Shown here one piece after another: positions 17,752 to 26,407 of a stretch of 64,000 nucleotides of DNA (positions within the stretch are counted from its first letter, which is position 1; each line of letters starts with the position of its first letter). The notes under the pieces are model-generated. The model searched no databases. It was not told where the DNA came from and saw only the letters and a program-made list of their open reading frames with translations. Where the stretch lies: positions 1 to 64,000 of the forward strand of contig DAOTVD010000266.1 of assembly GCA_034437075.1 (NCBI GenBank), written 5' to 3'. Both the position numbers and the translations under genes were made by a program. The DNA comes from DAOTVD01 sp034437075. Its GTDB lineage: Bacteria; Chloroflexota; Anaerolineae; Aggregatilineales; J027.

Positions 17752-20700
17752 ATGCTCGCTCGGCTGACGTCTCGTATTGCGTATCGTTTGTTGCTCTGGT
17801 TTTTGCTTTTGGCCTTGGTGCCGCTGTTTTTTGTCACCACCTTACTTTTTGGTCTTTCGCAGCGTGCGCAGGAACAGCTGGTAACCGATAACCTGACCGC
17901 CATTGCCAACAGTAAAGTACAGCAGATTGAAACCTACGTGCTAGAACGCCAGCGGGATGTCAGTAGCTTGGCTTTGCTGCCCGATGTGGCGGAGGCGACC
18001 ATTACGCTAAACAGCTTGGCCCGCGAAGCCGATACTACCAGCGCTGCCTACGCGGAAACCACGGCTGTGCTGGATGCTTTGCTGCTGTACTATCAGCAAC
18101 AGATTGGTTATGAGAACGTGCTGTTGTTCTCGGATGATGACGTGTTACTGTTCTCGCTGCGGCCCTCGCCCCAATTGGGCCAGCGCTACAGCGATTTTCC
18201 CCAAGCCAACCCCGAACTGCTGCGCGCGCTGGAAAACGCCCGCACCCTGCTGGAAACCGACCTTTCTAACTTCACCGAAACCATCGACGGCGACCCGGTG
18301 GCTTATATCGCCGCTCCGATTCTGACCGAGGGCGTGGTGGTCGGCGTGGTGGTGATTGAGATCAACCAGGATGAACTTTTTCAGGTGGTGACGGAGCGCA
18401 CCAGCCTGGGCGAAACAGGCGAAACGCTGGTGGGCTTGCAAGTCGGGGAGCAATTGCTCGTCACCGCGCCGCTCTACCACGAACCCGACGCGGCCTTCCA
18501 AAAAACGCTGGCGCTAGATTCCCCAACCGCCTTTGCCCTGGCGCAGGCCGTCCGGGGGATTCAAGGCCAGGGCGAAACCGAAGATTATCGCCAACAACCC
18601 GTAGTGGCCGCCTGGCGCTACCTACCCTCGTTGCGCTGGGGCATGGTGGTAAAGCTAGATCAAAACGAAGCCTATGCTGCCTTGGACGACCAACGCCGCA
18701 TAACGTTCGGGCTAGGCGCCTTGACCCTGTTGGTGGTGGTGCTGGCGACGGTGACGGTCGCGCGTACGTTCTCCAAACCCATCACCAGCCTCAGCGAGGC
18801 GGTGTTGGCCTTTCGTCAGGGCCACTTGGGGGCGCGGGCCAACCTGCGCCAACGCGATGAGATCGGGCTATTGGGAGAGAGCTTTAACCAGATGGCCGAC
18901 CAGATCGCCAACCAGGTGCAAACCCTGGAAGCCGAAGTGGCCGCCCGCACCGAAGCCTTGCAAGTGAGCAATCACCAGCTTAGCACTATCGCGGCAGTTT
19001 CGCAGGAGGTGTCTCGGTTGAGCGACCCGCAAGACCTGTTGCCGCTTATCGCCACGACCGTGCAGCGCCAGTTTGGCTTTCAGCAGGTGGTCATCTATCG
19101 TGCTGAGGGCGACCAATTGCATTTAGCAGCAATGGCGGGCCCGTCCACACCCGCAGATTCGGACCAAAGTATTGGGCTGGATGCGCCCGGATTTATTGCG
19201 GATGCGGCCCGCGCGCGGCAGCATCAATTACGGCACAGCGACACTACCGCCGAGCTAGTGCTGCCTCTGGTGAGAGAAGATACGCTGTTAGGGATTTTGC
19301 ATATTTTAACGCAGCATTCCGGCGAATTGACCGAAGAAACCGTCCCCAACTTTCGGGTTATGGCGCAACAACTGACGGCGGCTTTGGTAAATGCGCAGCT
19401 TTACCAACAAACACAAGCCTACGCCGAAGACATGGCCCAGGCTCGCCAGGCTGCCGACGAAGCCAACCGCGCCAAGAGCACCTTTTTATCCAACATGAGC
19501 CACGAATTGCGCACCCCGTTGAATGCCATCATCGGTTTTAGCCAGGTGATGCAACGCGACAACGTCCTAACCCGCACCCAAACCGAACACCTGGATATCA
19601 TCTTGCGCAGTGGGGAGCACCTGCTGAGCTTGATTAATGATGTGCTGGAAATGTCGAAGATCGAAGCCGGGCGCACGACGCTCAACGAATCGGCCTTTGA
19701 TTTGCATTTGTTGTTGCAGAATATTGCTGAGATATTTCGCATCCAGGCCGAAGCCCAAACGCTGCAATGGATCTGCGACTACAACACCGACCATCTGCCC
19801 CAGTATGTGTGGTCCGATGAGGGCAAGCTGCGCCAGATTCTCATTAATCTGGTGGGCAATGCTTTCAAGTTTACCCAAGAGGGCGGCGTTACCCTGCGTC
19901 TGGCCTATCAACCCGAGGGGCACCTATTGATGGCGGAGGTAGAAGACACGGGCTCTGGCATCGGGGCCGAAGAAATCAAATACTTATTTGAGCCCTTTAT
20001 GCAGACTACCAGCGGGCGCAAATCGCAAGAGGGTACGGGGCTGGGCCTAGCCATCAGTCGCCAGTTCGTGCAACTGATGGGCGGGGATATTCAGGTTAAC
20101 AGCCAGCCCGGCGTCGGCACGCTCTTTAAGTTCTCGGTCGTCGTGCGCGAAGGCCAGGCCCAAGATGTAAAAACCGAACACAAGCGGCGCGTAAAAGCCC
20201 TGAAAACCAACCAGACCTACAAAATGCTGGTGGTGGATGACCGCGCCGATAATCGCCGTCTACTACGCGAGTGGCTCTCCTCCGTTGGTCTGGCTGTGCA
20301 AGAAGCCGAAAACGGCCAAGAGGCGATTGAAATGTGGGAGACCTGGTCGCCCCATATGATCTGGATGGATATGCGCATGCCCGTGATGGATGGTTACGAA
20401 GCCACGCGCCGGATCAAGCAAACAACCCATGGCATGGCAACGGTGATTATTGCCTTTACCGCCAGCGCTTTTGAGCACGAACAAAATATTGTGCTATCGG
20501 CGGGGTGTGATGACTTCGTGCGTAAGCCCGCGCGGGAATCAGAAATTTTTGAGATGATCGCCAAACACCTGGGCGTTGAGCTAATTTATGAAGAAGAACC
20601 CGCCCCCACCCCCGCTGACACGCCGCTGAACGACGCCACTATTATGGCTCAACTACAACAGCTATCCCCCGGCCTGCGCGCGGCTTTGCTAGAAGCCGCC

Positions 20701-20826
20701 GAAAGTATCGACACCGCCGAAACTGCGCGGTTAATTCAACAAATCGATGATCCCGCGCTAGCCCACGCCCTGACGGACGCAGCAGAAAACTTTCGTTTCG
20801 ACCTGCTGCAAACCTGGTTATCTTGA
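17752..20826 (+). CDS. Hybrid sensor histidine kinase (Cache-HAMP-GAF-HisKA-HATPase-REC)
   Basis: A 1024-residue membrane kinase. Helix 1 at about 12-34; extracytoplasmic Cache-like sensor at about 40-310; helix 2 at about 318-337; HAMP at 338-390; GAF at about 408-550; dimerisation domain with NMSHELRTPLN and phosphorylated His584; ATPase domain with N-box (LINLVGNAFKFT), DTGSGI and GTGLGLAIS; receiver domain at about 823-945 with acceptor Asp873. The last 60 residues are helical and may be an HPt-like tail, but no HPt histidine motif is evident. Sensor input may come from the UrtA-like protein encoded just upstream (inference). The stop overlaps the region of the next gene's start. Confidence 0.94.
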   Translation: MLARLTSRIAYRLLLWFLLLALVPLFFVTTLLFGLSQRAQEQLVTDNLTAIANSKVQQIETYVLERQRDVSSLALLPDVAEATITLNSLAREADTTSAAYAETTAVLDALLLYYQQQIGYENVLLFSDDDVLLFSLRPSPQLGQRYSDFPQANPELLRALENARTLLETDLSNFTETIDGDPVAYIAAPILTEGVVVGVVVIEINQDELFQVVTERTSLGETGETLVGLQVGEQLLVTAPLYHEPDAAFQKTLALDSPTAFALAQAVRGIQGQGETEDYRQQPVVAAWRYLPSLRWGMVVKLDQNEAYAALDDQRRITFGLGALTLLVVVLATVTVARTFSKPITSLSEAVLAFRQGHLGARANLRQRDEIGLLGESFNQMADQIANQVQTLEAEVAARTEALQVSNHQLSTIAAVSQEVSRLSDPQDLLPLIATTVQRQFGFQQVVIYRAEGDQLHLAAMAGPSTPADSDQSIGLDAPGFIADAARARQHQLRHSDTTAELVLPLVREDTLLGILHILTQHSGELTEETVPNFRVMAQQLTAALVNAQLYQQTQAYAEDMAQARQAADEANRAKSTFLSNMSHELRTPLNAIIGFSQVMQRDNVLTRTQTEHLDIILRSGEHLLSLINDVLEMSKIEAGRTTLNESAFDLHLLLQNIAEIFRIQAEAQTLQWICDYNTDHLPQYVWSDEGKLRQILINLVGNAFKFTQEGGVTLRLAYQPEGHLLMAEVEDTGSGIGAEEIKYLFEPFMQTTSGRKSQEGTGLGLAISRQFVQLMGGDIQVNSQPGVGTLFKFSVVVREGQAQDVKTEHKRRVKALKTNQTYKMLVVDDRADNRRLLREWLSSVGLAVQEAENGQEAIEMWETWSPHMIWMDMRMPVMDGYEATRRIKQTTHGMATVIIAFTASAFEHEQNIVLSAGCDDFVRKPARESEIFEMIAKHLGVELIYEEEPAPTPADTPLNDATIMAQLQQLSPGLRAALLEAAESIDTAETARLIQQIDDPALAHALTDAAENFRFDLLQTWLS

Positions 20827-20837
20827 TAGAGAGAACA

Positions 20838-21968
20838 ATGCTGCCTTTCAATATTCACAACTCCGATATTCTAGTCGTAGATGACACCCCGCAGAATCTG
20901 AAACTGCTGTCGTCTATGCTCACCGAGCATGGCTATCGTGTACGGCCCGCCATCAATGGCGAGCTAGCGCTGCAAAGTGCCCGCAAAAATCAGCCGCATT
21001 TAATTCTGCTGGATATTCAAATGCCCGGCCTCAACGGCTACGAGGTTTGTACCGAGTTGAAGAACGACCTGCGTACGCGCGACATTCCCGTTATCTTCCT
21101 CAGTGCGCTGGATGGCACCGACGACAAGGTAAAAGCCTTTAAGGTCGGCGGGGTAGATTACATCACCAAACCCTTTCAGCTAGAGGAAGTGTTGGCGCGG
21201 GTGGAGGCGCAATTGACGCTACACTTACAATGGCGCGCCATTGAAAACTTCCTGCGCCGCGAACGGGCCTACTACGAACAACTCAGCGAAATGAAAGATG
21301 ATGTGGTGCGCACGGCCTCCCACGACCTGAAAAACCCGATTTTCGCTATCTTGGGGTATACCGAGTTGATCCGACAGGAATTAGATGGCGCACTTCCCAC
21401 TACAATCGAGAGATATCTAGACCGCATTCAGGATAGCACCACGCGCATGACGCGCCTCATCACCGATCTGCTGGACCTGGCCCAGGCCGAAAGTGGCATT
21501 GCCATGAACCTGGTGGAAACCGCGCTCAATCCCCTAATGGAGAACGCCGTACAGGCCATCGAAATCCTGGCGCAAAACAAGGGCCAAACCCTGGAAATGA
21601 CCCCCGCGCCAACCGATTTGAGCCTGATGGTTGATGGCCCCAAGATCGAACAGGTCTTTTTGAACCTGCTATCCAACGCCATTAAATACACCCCTGAAGG
21701 CGGCCATATTCAGCTAAAGGCAGAGGAACTCGGCGACAACGAAGTGGCCGTTTCGGTGGCCGACAATGGCATGGGCATTTCTGAAAAAGACTTGCCCCAT
21801 TTGTTTGAGCGCTTCTATCGGATCAGTAACCGCGATCACGAAATTGAAGGGACGGGCTTGGGGCTGGCGATTGTGAAAGCTATCGTCACCCAACACAATG
21901 GCAGGATTAATGTCGATAGCATGGTCGATCAGGGTAGTACGTTTACGGTGATCCTGCCGCGTGCCTAA
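20838..21968 (+). CDS. Receiver-histidine kinase fusion (REC-HisKA-HATPase)
   Basis: A 376-residue soluble protein. Receiver domain at about 8-125 with DD (15-16), acceptor Asp59 and Lys111; a coiled linker; HisKA with ASHDLKNP and His162; then an ATPase domain with LLNLLSNAIKYT, DNGMGI and GTGLGLAIV. It can take a phosphate from the hybrid kinase and signal onward, or be switched by it. The start ATG at 20838 follows GAGAGAA; a start at 20823 would overlap the upstream gene by 4 bp. It is the last gene of the binding-protein/kinase operon, and no DNA-binding output protein is present here. Confidence 0.93.
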   Translation: MLPFNIHNSDILVVDDTPQNLKLLSSMLTEHGYRVRPAINGELALQSARKNQPHLILLDIQMPGLNGYEVCTELKNDLRTRDIPVIFLSALDGTDDKVKAFKVGGVDYITKPFQLEEVLARVEAQLTLHLQWRAIENFLRRERAYYEQLSEMKDDVVRTASHDLKNPIFAILGYTELIRQELDGALPTTIERYLDRIQDSTTRMTRLITDLLDLAQAESGIAMNLVETALNPLMENAVQAIEILAQNKGQTLEMTPAPTDLSLMVDGPKIEQVFLNLLSNAIKYTPEGGHIQLKAEELGDNEVAVSVADNGMGISEKDLPHLFERFYRISNRDHEIEGTGLGLAIVKAIVTQHNGRINVDSMVDQGSTFTVILPRA

Positions 21969-22121
21969 GGGTAATGCCAGTATCCAGGCGACGGTTGCGA
22001 AAAGCACTTGAAATGCAATCGTGGAACCAACCAACAAAAATTGTCGGTCTTGTTCATAATTCAACAATGGCTGTAACTACTCATGGACAGTTCAAAACAA
22101 ACACAAATGTTTTTTCTGCCA

Positions 22122-22147
22122 AAACCGAGGGCTTAAGCCCTCGGTTT
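22122..22147 (+). terminator. Perfect palindrome after the sensory operon, possible terminator
   Basis: A perfect 26-bp palindrome centred on TTAA (arms AAACCGAGGGCTT and its complement) lies about 150 bp after the stop of the receiver-kinase gene. The following TTT and a T-rich stretch make it a plausible terminator, though the U-tract is not classical. It could also belong to the repeat DNA just downstream. Confidence 0.45.
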
Positions 22148-22177
22148 CATACGGATTTGTTTTGCGTTCTCCATCAG

Positions 22178-22311
22178 CCCTCACCCCAACCCCTCTCCCA
22201 AACGGGCTTTCAGCCCTGGGAGAGGGGCAAAAAGTGTCGGTTTCGGGTCGTTTTCCCCCTCTACCAGCCGCAAAGCGGCGTTTGGGAGAGGGGGATTAAG
22301 GGGGTGAGGGG
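22178..22311. repeat. Large imperfect inverted repeat (element C)
   Basis: The left arm CCCTCACCCC plus CCCCTCTCCCAAACG is mirrored by CGTTTGGGAGAGGGG plus GGGGGTGAGGG on the right. Smaller inverted repeats (CCCTGGGAGAGGGG and GCCGCAAAGCGGC) fill the middle. Non-coding and strongly foldable. It resembles the CCCTCACCCC-type intergenic repeats often met in Chloroflexota genomes, but only one copy is in this window. Confidence 0.65.
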
Positions 22312-22385
22312 GAAGAATTGGCATAGCCTGAGCAGTTACCAAATCACTTGATAAGCCCAGATCGCGCTCGATACAGATCATGGCT

Positions 22386-22403
22386 TTAAGGCTTTTCCAA
22401 GTT
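22386..22403 (+). repeat. Solo element A terminus
   Basis: TTAAGGCTTTTCCAAGT matches one end of element A but has no body. It lies directly before the complete copy 3, so it is either a remnant of an earlier insertion or a nested event. Confidence 0.6.
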
Positions 22404-22404
22404 T

Positions 22405-22585
22405 TTAGGCTTTTCCCGAAAAATAATTACCCCTCCCCAGCCCCTCCCCGAATTCAGGGAGGGGCTATTATGCGCACGAGTAAGTTCTACCCCCGAATTC
22501 GGGGGGAGCTAGAGGGGGGTAAAATCAAGCCGGTATCCTTTTCGACAAAAGCAAGCGGCATAGTTAAATACTTGGAAAAGCCTTA
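22405..22585 (+). mobile_element. Element A, copy 3 (intact)
   Basis: A 181-bp copy bounded by TTAGGCTTTTCCC and TTGGAAAAGCCTTA, differing from copies 2 and 4 at only a few bases. It lies about 35 bp upstream of a transposase fragment whose 5' part is absent, so it may have landed in, or replaced, that gene's start. Confidence 0.9.
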
Positions 22586-22620
22586 ACTGAACCGCTGGCA
22601 TTGGTAGCGCCACAGAATAA

Positions 22621-23142
22621 CGTGGTCTAGCAAAAAAAGGGGGTCGTCTGATCGCTTGGCCGAATATCAACATTGTGCAGGTCGTCAAACGCCGCAGTGC
22701 GGATGGCTTGTCGATTGCGTGTCGGATCGCACAGGGCAACACCGCGCAGGTGGAAAGGTGCCTGATGGACAGCCAACAAGGGGGTATCATCAACACCGCA
22801 TTTATCGAGCGCATCAATGCCACTGTCCGCCAGTGCTTGGCCTGTCTGTCGCGCCGGACTCGGCATCTGGCTTGCCAGGCCAAAACACCGGAAGCGGGCA
22901 TGTTCCTCGTCGGTTGTGTTTACAATCTGTGTACCGACCATCACGCACGCCGCTTACCCTTGTGGCTTTCGGAACGCCGCTGTCGGTGGGTACAGCGAAC
23001 GCCCGCCATGGCAGCAGGCTTAACCGATCATCGCTGGACCGTGGATGAGCTACTGACTTTCAAAATCCCGCCACCACCCTTTGTACCGCCAAAACGGCGC
23101 GGCAGACCACCGAAACGAGCCGTGCGGGGGGCTGTCACATGA
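22621..23142 (+). pseudogene. 5'-truncated transposase remnant (IS1-like DDE type)
   Basis: About 170 residues are open without a proper start. The segment INTAFIERINATVRQCLACL, then YNLCTDHH and the end TPAMAAGLTDHRWTVDELL with a basic GRPPKR tail, match the C-terminal half of a transposase type common in Chloroflexota (INTAFVERxNxTxRQ...L.RR). The N-terminal half, including the first catalytic Asp, is missing because element A ends just upstream. Exact IS family assignment needs a database search. Inactive by itself. Confidence 0.72.
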
Positions 23143-23173
23143 CCACGCTATCTTGTGGAGATACCAAGCGACT

Positions 23174-24109
23174 TTAGGTCGCCAAAAATTCGGCGATTTG
23201 CGAGGCAGTGCCCAGGTTCACGCGCGCCGTTTGGCGGTCGATGCGTTTGACCAGCCCAGTCAGCACATCGCCAGGCCCCAATTCGATAATGGTGGTGACC
23301 CCAGCAGCAAGCATGGTTTGCACGCTGGTTTGCCAGCGGACATTAGCGGTCATTTGGGCGGTCAGTTCGGCGCGCAACTCATCCACGGTGGTCAGCGCCT
23401 GCCCGGTGACATTGCCGACAATGGGCACTTGTGGCGCGGTAAGTGCTGCCGCTGCTACAGCTTCGGCGAAGGCAGCCGCAGCATTGGCCATCAATGGCGA
23501 GTGAACAGCTACGCTCACCGGAAGTTGAATCGCGCGTTTGGCGCCTTTTGCCCGCGCGGCGTCTAACGCGCTTTCGATGCCTGCCACGGTGCCAGAAATG
23601 ACCACCTGACCAGGACAGTTATCATTCGCGACGACGACCAAGTCGGGTACATCGGCGCAGATAGCACTCACGTCATCCAGGGAAAGACCCAAAATTGCAG
23701 CCACAGCGCCCGGCGTTTGTTCGCCCACTTCGGCCATCAGATCGGCGCGGCGTTGTACCAGGCGCAAGCCATCTTCGAATGGCAAGGCTCCCCCGGCGAC
23801 CAACGCGGTAAATTCACCCAGGCTATGCCCGGCCATATAGGCGGGTTGGGGTACATCCTGCGCGGCTAAGACACGCCACACCGCCACCCCAACCACGAAC
23901 AGCGCAGGTTGCGTATAGCGCGTTTGGTTGAGTTGTTCGGCGGGGCCAGCGAAGCATAAGGCACTCAGCGCATACCCGAGCACATCATCCGCCATGCGAA
24001 AGGTCTCGTCCGCCACGGGATAGGCTATGGCGATGTCTTGCCCCATACCCACTTGTTGCGATCCCTGGCCAGGGAAAACAAAGGCACTCCGTGAGGGGTC
24101 GTAAGCCAT
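23174..24109 (-). CDS. fabD: Malonyl-CoA:ACP transacylase
   Basis: A 311-residue cytoplasmic enzyme that moves malonyl from CoA to acyl carrier protein for fatty acid synthesis. FVFPGQGSQQVGMG is the family N-terminus; the nucleophile is Ser96 in GHSLGE and the partner is His203 in VAVHSPLM. GNVTG and the ELGPGDVLTGL end are also typical. Length is normal. It follows rpmF by 29 bp on the same strand, as in many bacteria where rpmF is joined to fatty acid genes, but plsX, fabH and fabG are not here. Confidence 0.97.
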   Translation of the reverse strand: MAYDPSRSAFVFPGQGSQQVGMGQDIAIAYPVADETFRMADDVLGYALSALCFAGPAEQLNQTRYTQPALFVVGVAVWRVLAAQDVPQPAYMAGHSLGEFTALVAGGALPFEDGLRLVQRRADLMAEVGEQTPGAVAAILGLSLDDVSAICADVPDLVVVANDNCPGQVVISGTVAGIESALDAARAKGAKRAIQLPVSVAVHSPLMANAAAAFAEAVAAAALTAPQVPIVGNVTGQALTTVDELRAELTAQMTANVRWQTSVQTMLAAGVTTIIELGPGDVLTGLVKRIDRQTARVNLGTASQIAEFLAT

Positions 24110-24138
24110 GTACGGTTCCGCAGGGTTAATGAAATGCG

Positions 24139-24327
24139 TTATTCTTCGTCGTCAATAATGAAGACGGTATGGCCGTTGTAGGTGCCACATTCTTTGCACA
24201 CATGATGAGCAGGTGTCCAAGCGTCGCAATTTTCACAGCGTACCAGATGGCGCTGGCCCAGCGCATCGTGCGAGCGGCGATTCCGCTTGCGGCGCCGCGA
24301 AACTTTTCGTTTAGGTAAGGGACCCAT
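24139..24327 (-). CDS. rpmF: Ribosomal protein bL32
   Basis: A 62-residue protein of the large ribosomal subunit. The N-terminus MGPLPKRKVSRRRKRNRRSH is diagnostic, and a zinc ribbon is formed by CENC and CKEC (two CxxC pairs). The start at 24327 is preceded by AGGAGA; a longer frame upstream has no family similarity. It is followed by fabD. Confidence 0.97.
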   Translation of the reverse strand: MGPLPKRKVSRRRKRNRRSHDALGQRHLVRCENCDAWTPAHHVCKECGTYNGHTVFIIDDEE

Positions 24328-24440
24328 AAGTAAATGGTTCTCCTGAGAATGTCTTAGGTATACAAACAGCGGGCCATGGCCCGAACCCAAGCATTCTATA
24401 GCACAGGCTGATAACCGTCAATAGGCATGCCTAGGCCAAG

Positions 24441-25538
24441 TCAGACCTCCGGTGGGGTTGTGCTGGTGGCTTGAGATGGCGTGCGCCCGCGCCCGGCATA
24501 AAGGCCAAAGTACATTTTGCCCGCTGTGCTACGAATATAGCGCGTAATCTGTACTTTTATCTTTCGGTCCAAATAACGCTTACCATCTTCCACAACCACC
24601 ATGGTGCCATCCGCGAGGTAGCCCACCCCCTGCCCGGCTTGCTGCCCCTCGGCCACAATGGTCACCAACACATATTCACCGGGCAGTAATTCGGGTTGTA
24701 GGGCCAAGGATAGTTCGTTAACGTTCAACACTTTGACGCCATGCACGCTCGCCACACCATTCAGATTAAAGTCGTTGGTCATCAATGGCACACCGCGCGC
24801 GCGGGAGACTTCAACCAGTTTGGCATCTACAGCGTCGATACTGGCCGGGTCATCGTCGATGACATGCACCACGTTGGTCGGGTCTTGGCGCAGTTTATTC
24901 AGCACATCGAGCCCATGCCGCCCGCGTTGCCGGCGAATCGGGTCGTTGGAATTGGCGATATTTTGCAACTCGGTGAGCACAAACTGCGGCACATACAGAA
25001 TACTGGGGATAAACCCGGTTTTACTGATTTCTAATAGCCGACCATCAATAATTACGCTCGTATCGATGACAACGCCAGTTTCGTTTCCCTGATCGACGCC
25101 GGGGAATTCTGGCCCGCCCCGCAAGAAGCCCCGCGCCAGCAGATAAAAGTCTTGGGAGCGTGCCGAAAAAAGCAACACACCAAAATAAGACGCGACCAGC
25201 GCCACAATGGTGGGCATGTATATGCCGAAAATATCGGGCAAGCGAGAGAGTGGCCAAGCGAGCAAGACCGCAACAACCAACCCAAAGATCAGGCCAGTCA
25301 TGGCCGTGGCCAATATTTCAATCGGCGTGCGCATTAAGACGCGCTGAAAGGAACGCGCGGGGCGGGTCGTTACCCAAGGGGTTAGAATAATACCAGTCAG
25401 GGACCCAACTAATGCGAATAGCAGCGCATTGACATCTTCTGGCAGGTTGAAGGCTTCGGCTGTAGAAACCCCAAAACGCGCGCCTAACAATGTGAACACG
25501 ACCATGCCCAAAATACGAAACTGAAATTCGACGGACAT
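24441..25538 (-). CDS. Membrane PIN-TRAM domain protein (YacL-like)
   Basis: A 365-residue protein. Four membrane helices occupy about residues 5-115; a PIN ribonuclease-fold domain (about 150-275) has acidic residues in VVIDTSVIIDGR, ELQ and TNDFNL; a TRAM RNA-binding domain forms the C-terminus (GYLADGTMVVVEDGKRYLD). This is the YacL family, whose substrate is not established. The ATG at 25538 follows AAGGAGAATAC. Upstream of rpmF on the same strand, 113 bp away. Confidence 0.93.
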   Translation of the reverse strand: MSVEFQFRILGMVVFTLLGARFGVSTAEAFNLPEDVNALLFALVGSLTGIILTPWVTTRPARSFQRVLMRTPIEILATAMTGLIFGLVVAVLLAWPLSRLPDIFGIYMPTIVALVASYFGVLLFSARSQDFYLLARGFLRGGPEFPGVDQGNETGVVIDTSVIIDGRLLEISKTGFIPSILYVPQFVLTELQNIANSNDPIRRQRGRHGLDVLNKLRQDPTNVVHVIDDDPASIDAVDAKLVEVSRARGVPLMTNDFNLNGVASVHGVKVLNVNELSLALQPELLPGEYVLVTIVAEGQQAGQGVGYLADGTMVVVEDGKRYLDRKIKVQITRYIRSTAGKMYFGLYAGRGRTPSQATSTTPPEV

Positions 25539-25766
25539 GTATTCTCCTTGTGATGCAGCCATGCGGATTATCGCTGTCGGTAGAATAAAGAGCGCGATAA
25601 TGTGCTACCCGACCGTTCTGTTATCCCGTTATCTGGTCAATCCGTCATCAGGGAGGCGTTAAACGTCCAGCTTTGGCCCGGGTAGCCAACAGGGCCGACA
25701 TCTACCACTAGATAAATAATACGAGACTTTAGCATGAAGACGCCCTGGCGTCAATTTGAGATGAGG

Positions 25767-26336
25767 TTATCGTAAGGCAATCGCCCCATAAATGGCCGCG
25801 CCGATGATGCTCAGCGGCACCATGAGCGCTGGACGCCACAACGCCAAGCCAAATACGACGATCACCAGCGCGATCCAATCTGGATGGGCGCGAAACCCGG
25901 CCAGCCAGCTTCCGCCATGGTCGCGCGCAAAGACTTTGAACGCCTGGTCGTACACGACATAGGCCAACAGGCCCACCACGCCGATGCTAGCGCCTTTGGC
26001 CGCGCCGCGTAAAACAGAGTTATTGCCCATATTTTCCCACAGGACGGTGACCGCCACGGCCATCATCAAAATGCTGGGGATGACAACGCCCGCCGTCGCC
26101 ACAAGCGCGCCCGCCCAGCCCGCGACTTGCAACCCCACCCAAAAGGCCATTTTGGTAGCCAGCGGGCCGGGTAAGCCATAACCCGTGGCCAAGGCCGTGC
26201 GAAAGTCCGCATCCGTAACCCAGCCTTTGCCCGAAACGACATCGGCTTCGATAATCGGTATCATAGACGGGCCGCCACCATAGGCAATGGTGCCCAGTTT
26301 CATAAACGTGGTGAAAAGTTCCCACAAGAGTGCCAT
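25767..26336 (-). CDS. Half-size chromate transporter (ChrA/CHR family)
   Basis: A 189-residue membrane protein with a single CHR domain: FMKLGTIAYGGGPSMIPII, then GYGLPGPLATKMAFWVG (the G.PGP motif). Short-chain CHR proteins usually occur as adjacent pairs acting as a heterodimer to export chromate or another anion (family knowledge), but no second copy is next to this one. The ATG at 26336 follows CGGAG; an upstream start would overlap the promoter region. Divergent from the flippase gene. Confidence 0.85.
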   Translation of the reverse strand: MALLWELFTTFMKLGTIAYGGGPSMIPIIEADVVSGKGWVTDADFRTALATGYGLPGPLATKMAFWVGLQVAGWAGALVATAGVVIPSILMMAVAVTVLWENMGNNSVLRGAAKGASIGVVGLLAYVVYDQAFKVFARDHGGSWLAGFRAHPDWIALVIVVFGLALWRPALMVPLSIIGAAIYGAIALR

Positions 26337-26407
26337 AGGTTTGATACTCCGAAATGCTATCTTTAGGCAATCATAACGCACCCCAGCGGAGGTTTCATTA
26401 AGCCGTT

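Noticed and set aside
22675..23142. A complete small gene of 155 residues
   Set aside because: The protein similarity continues upstream of the apparent start and corresponds to the C-terminal half of a transposase, so it is a fragment.
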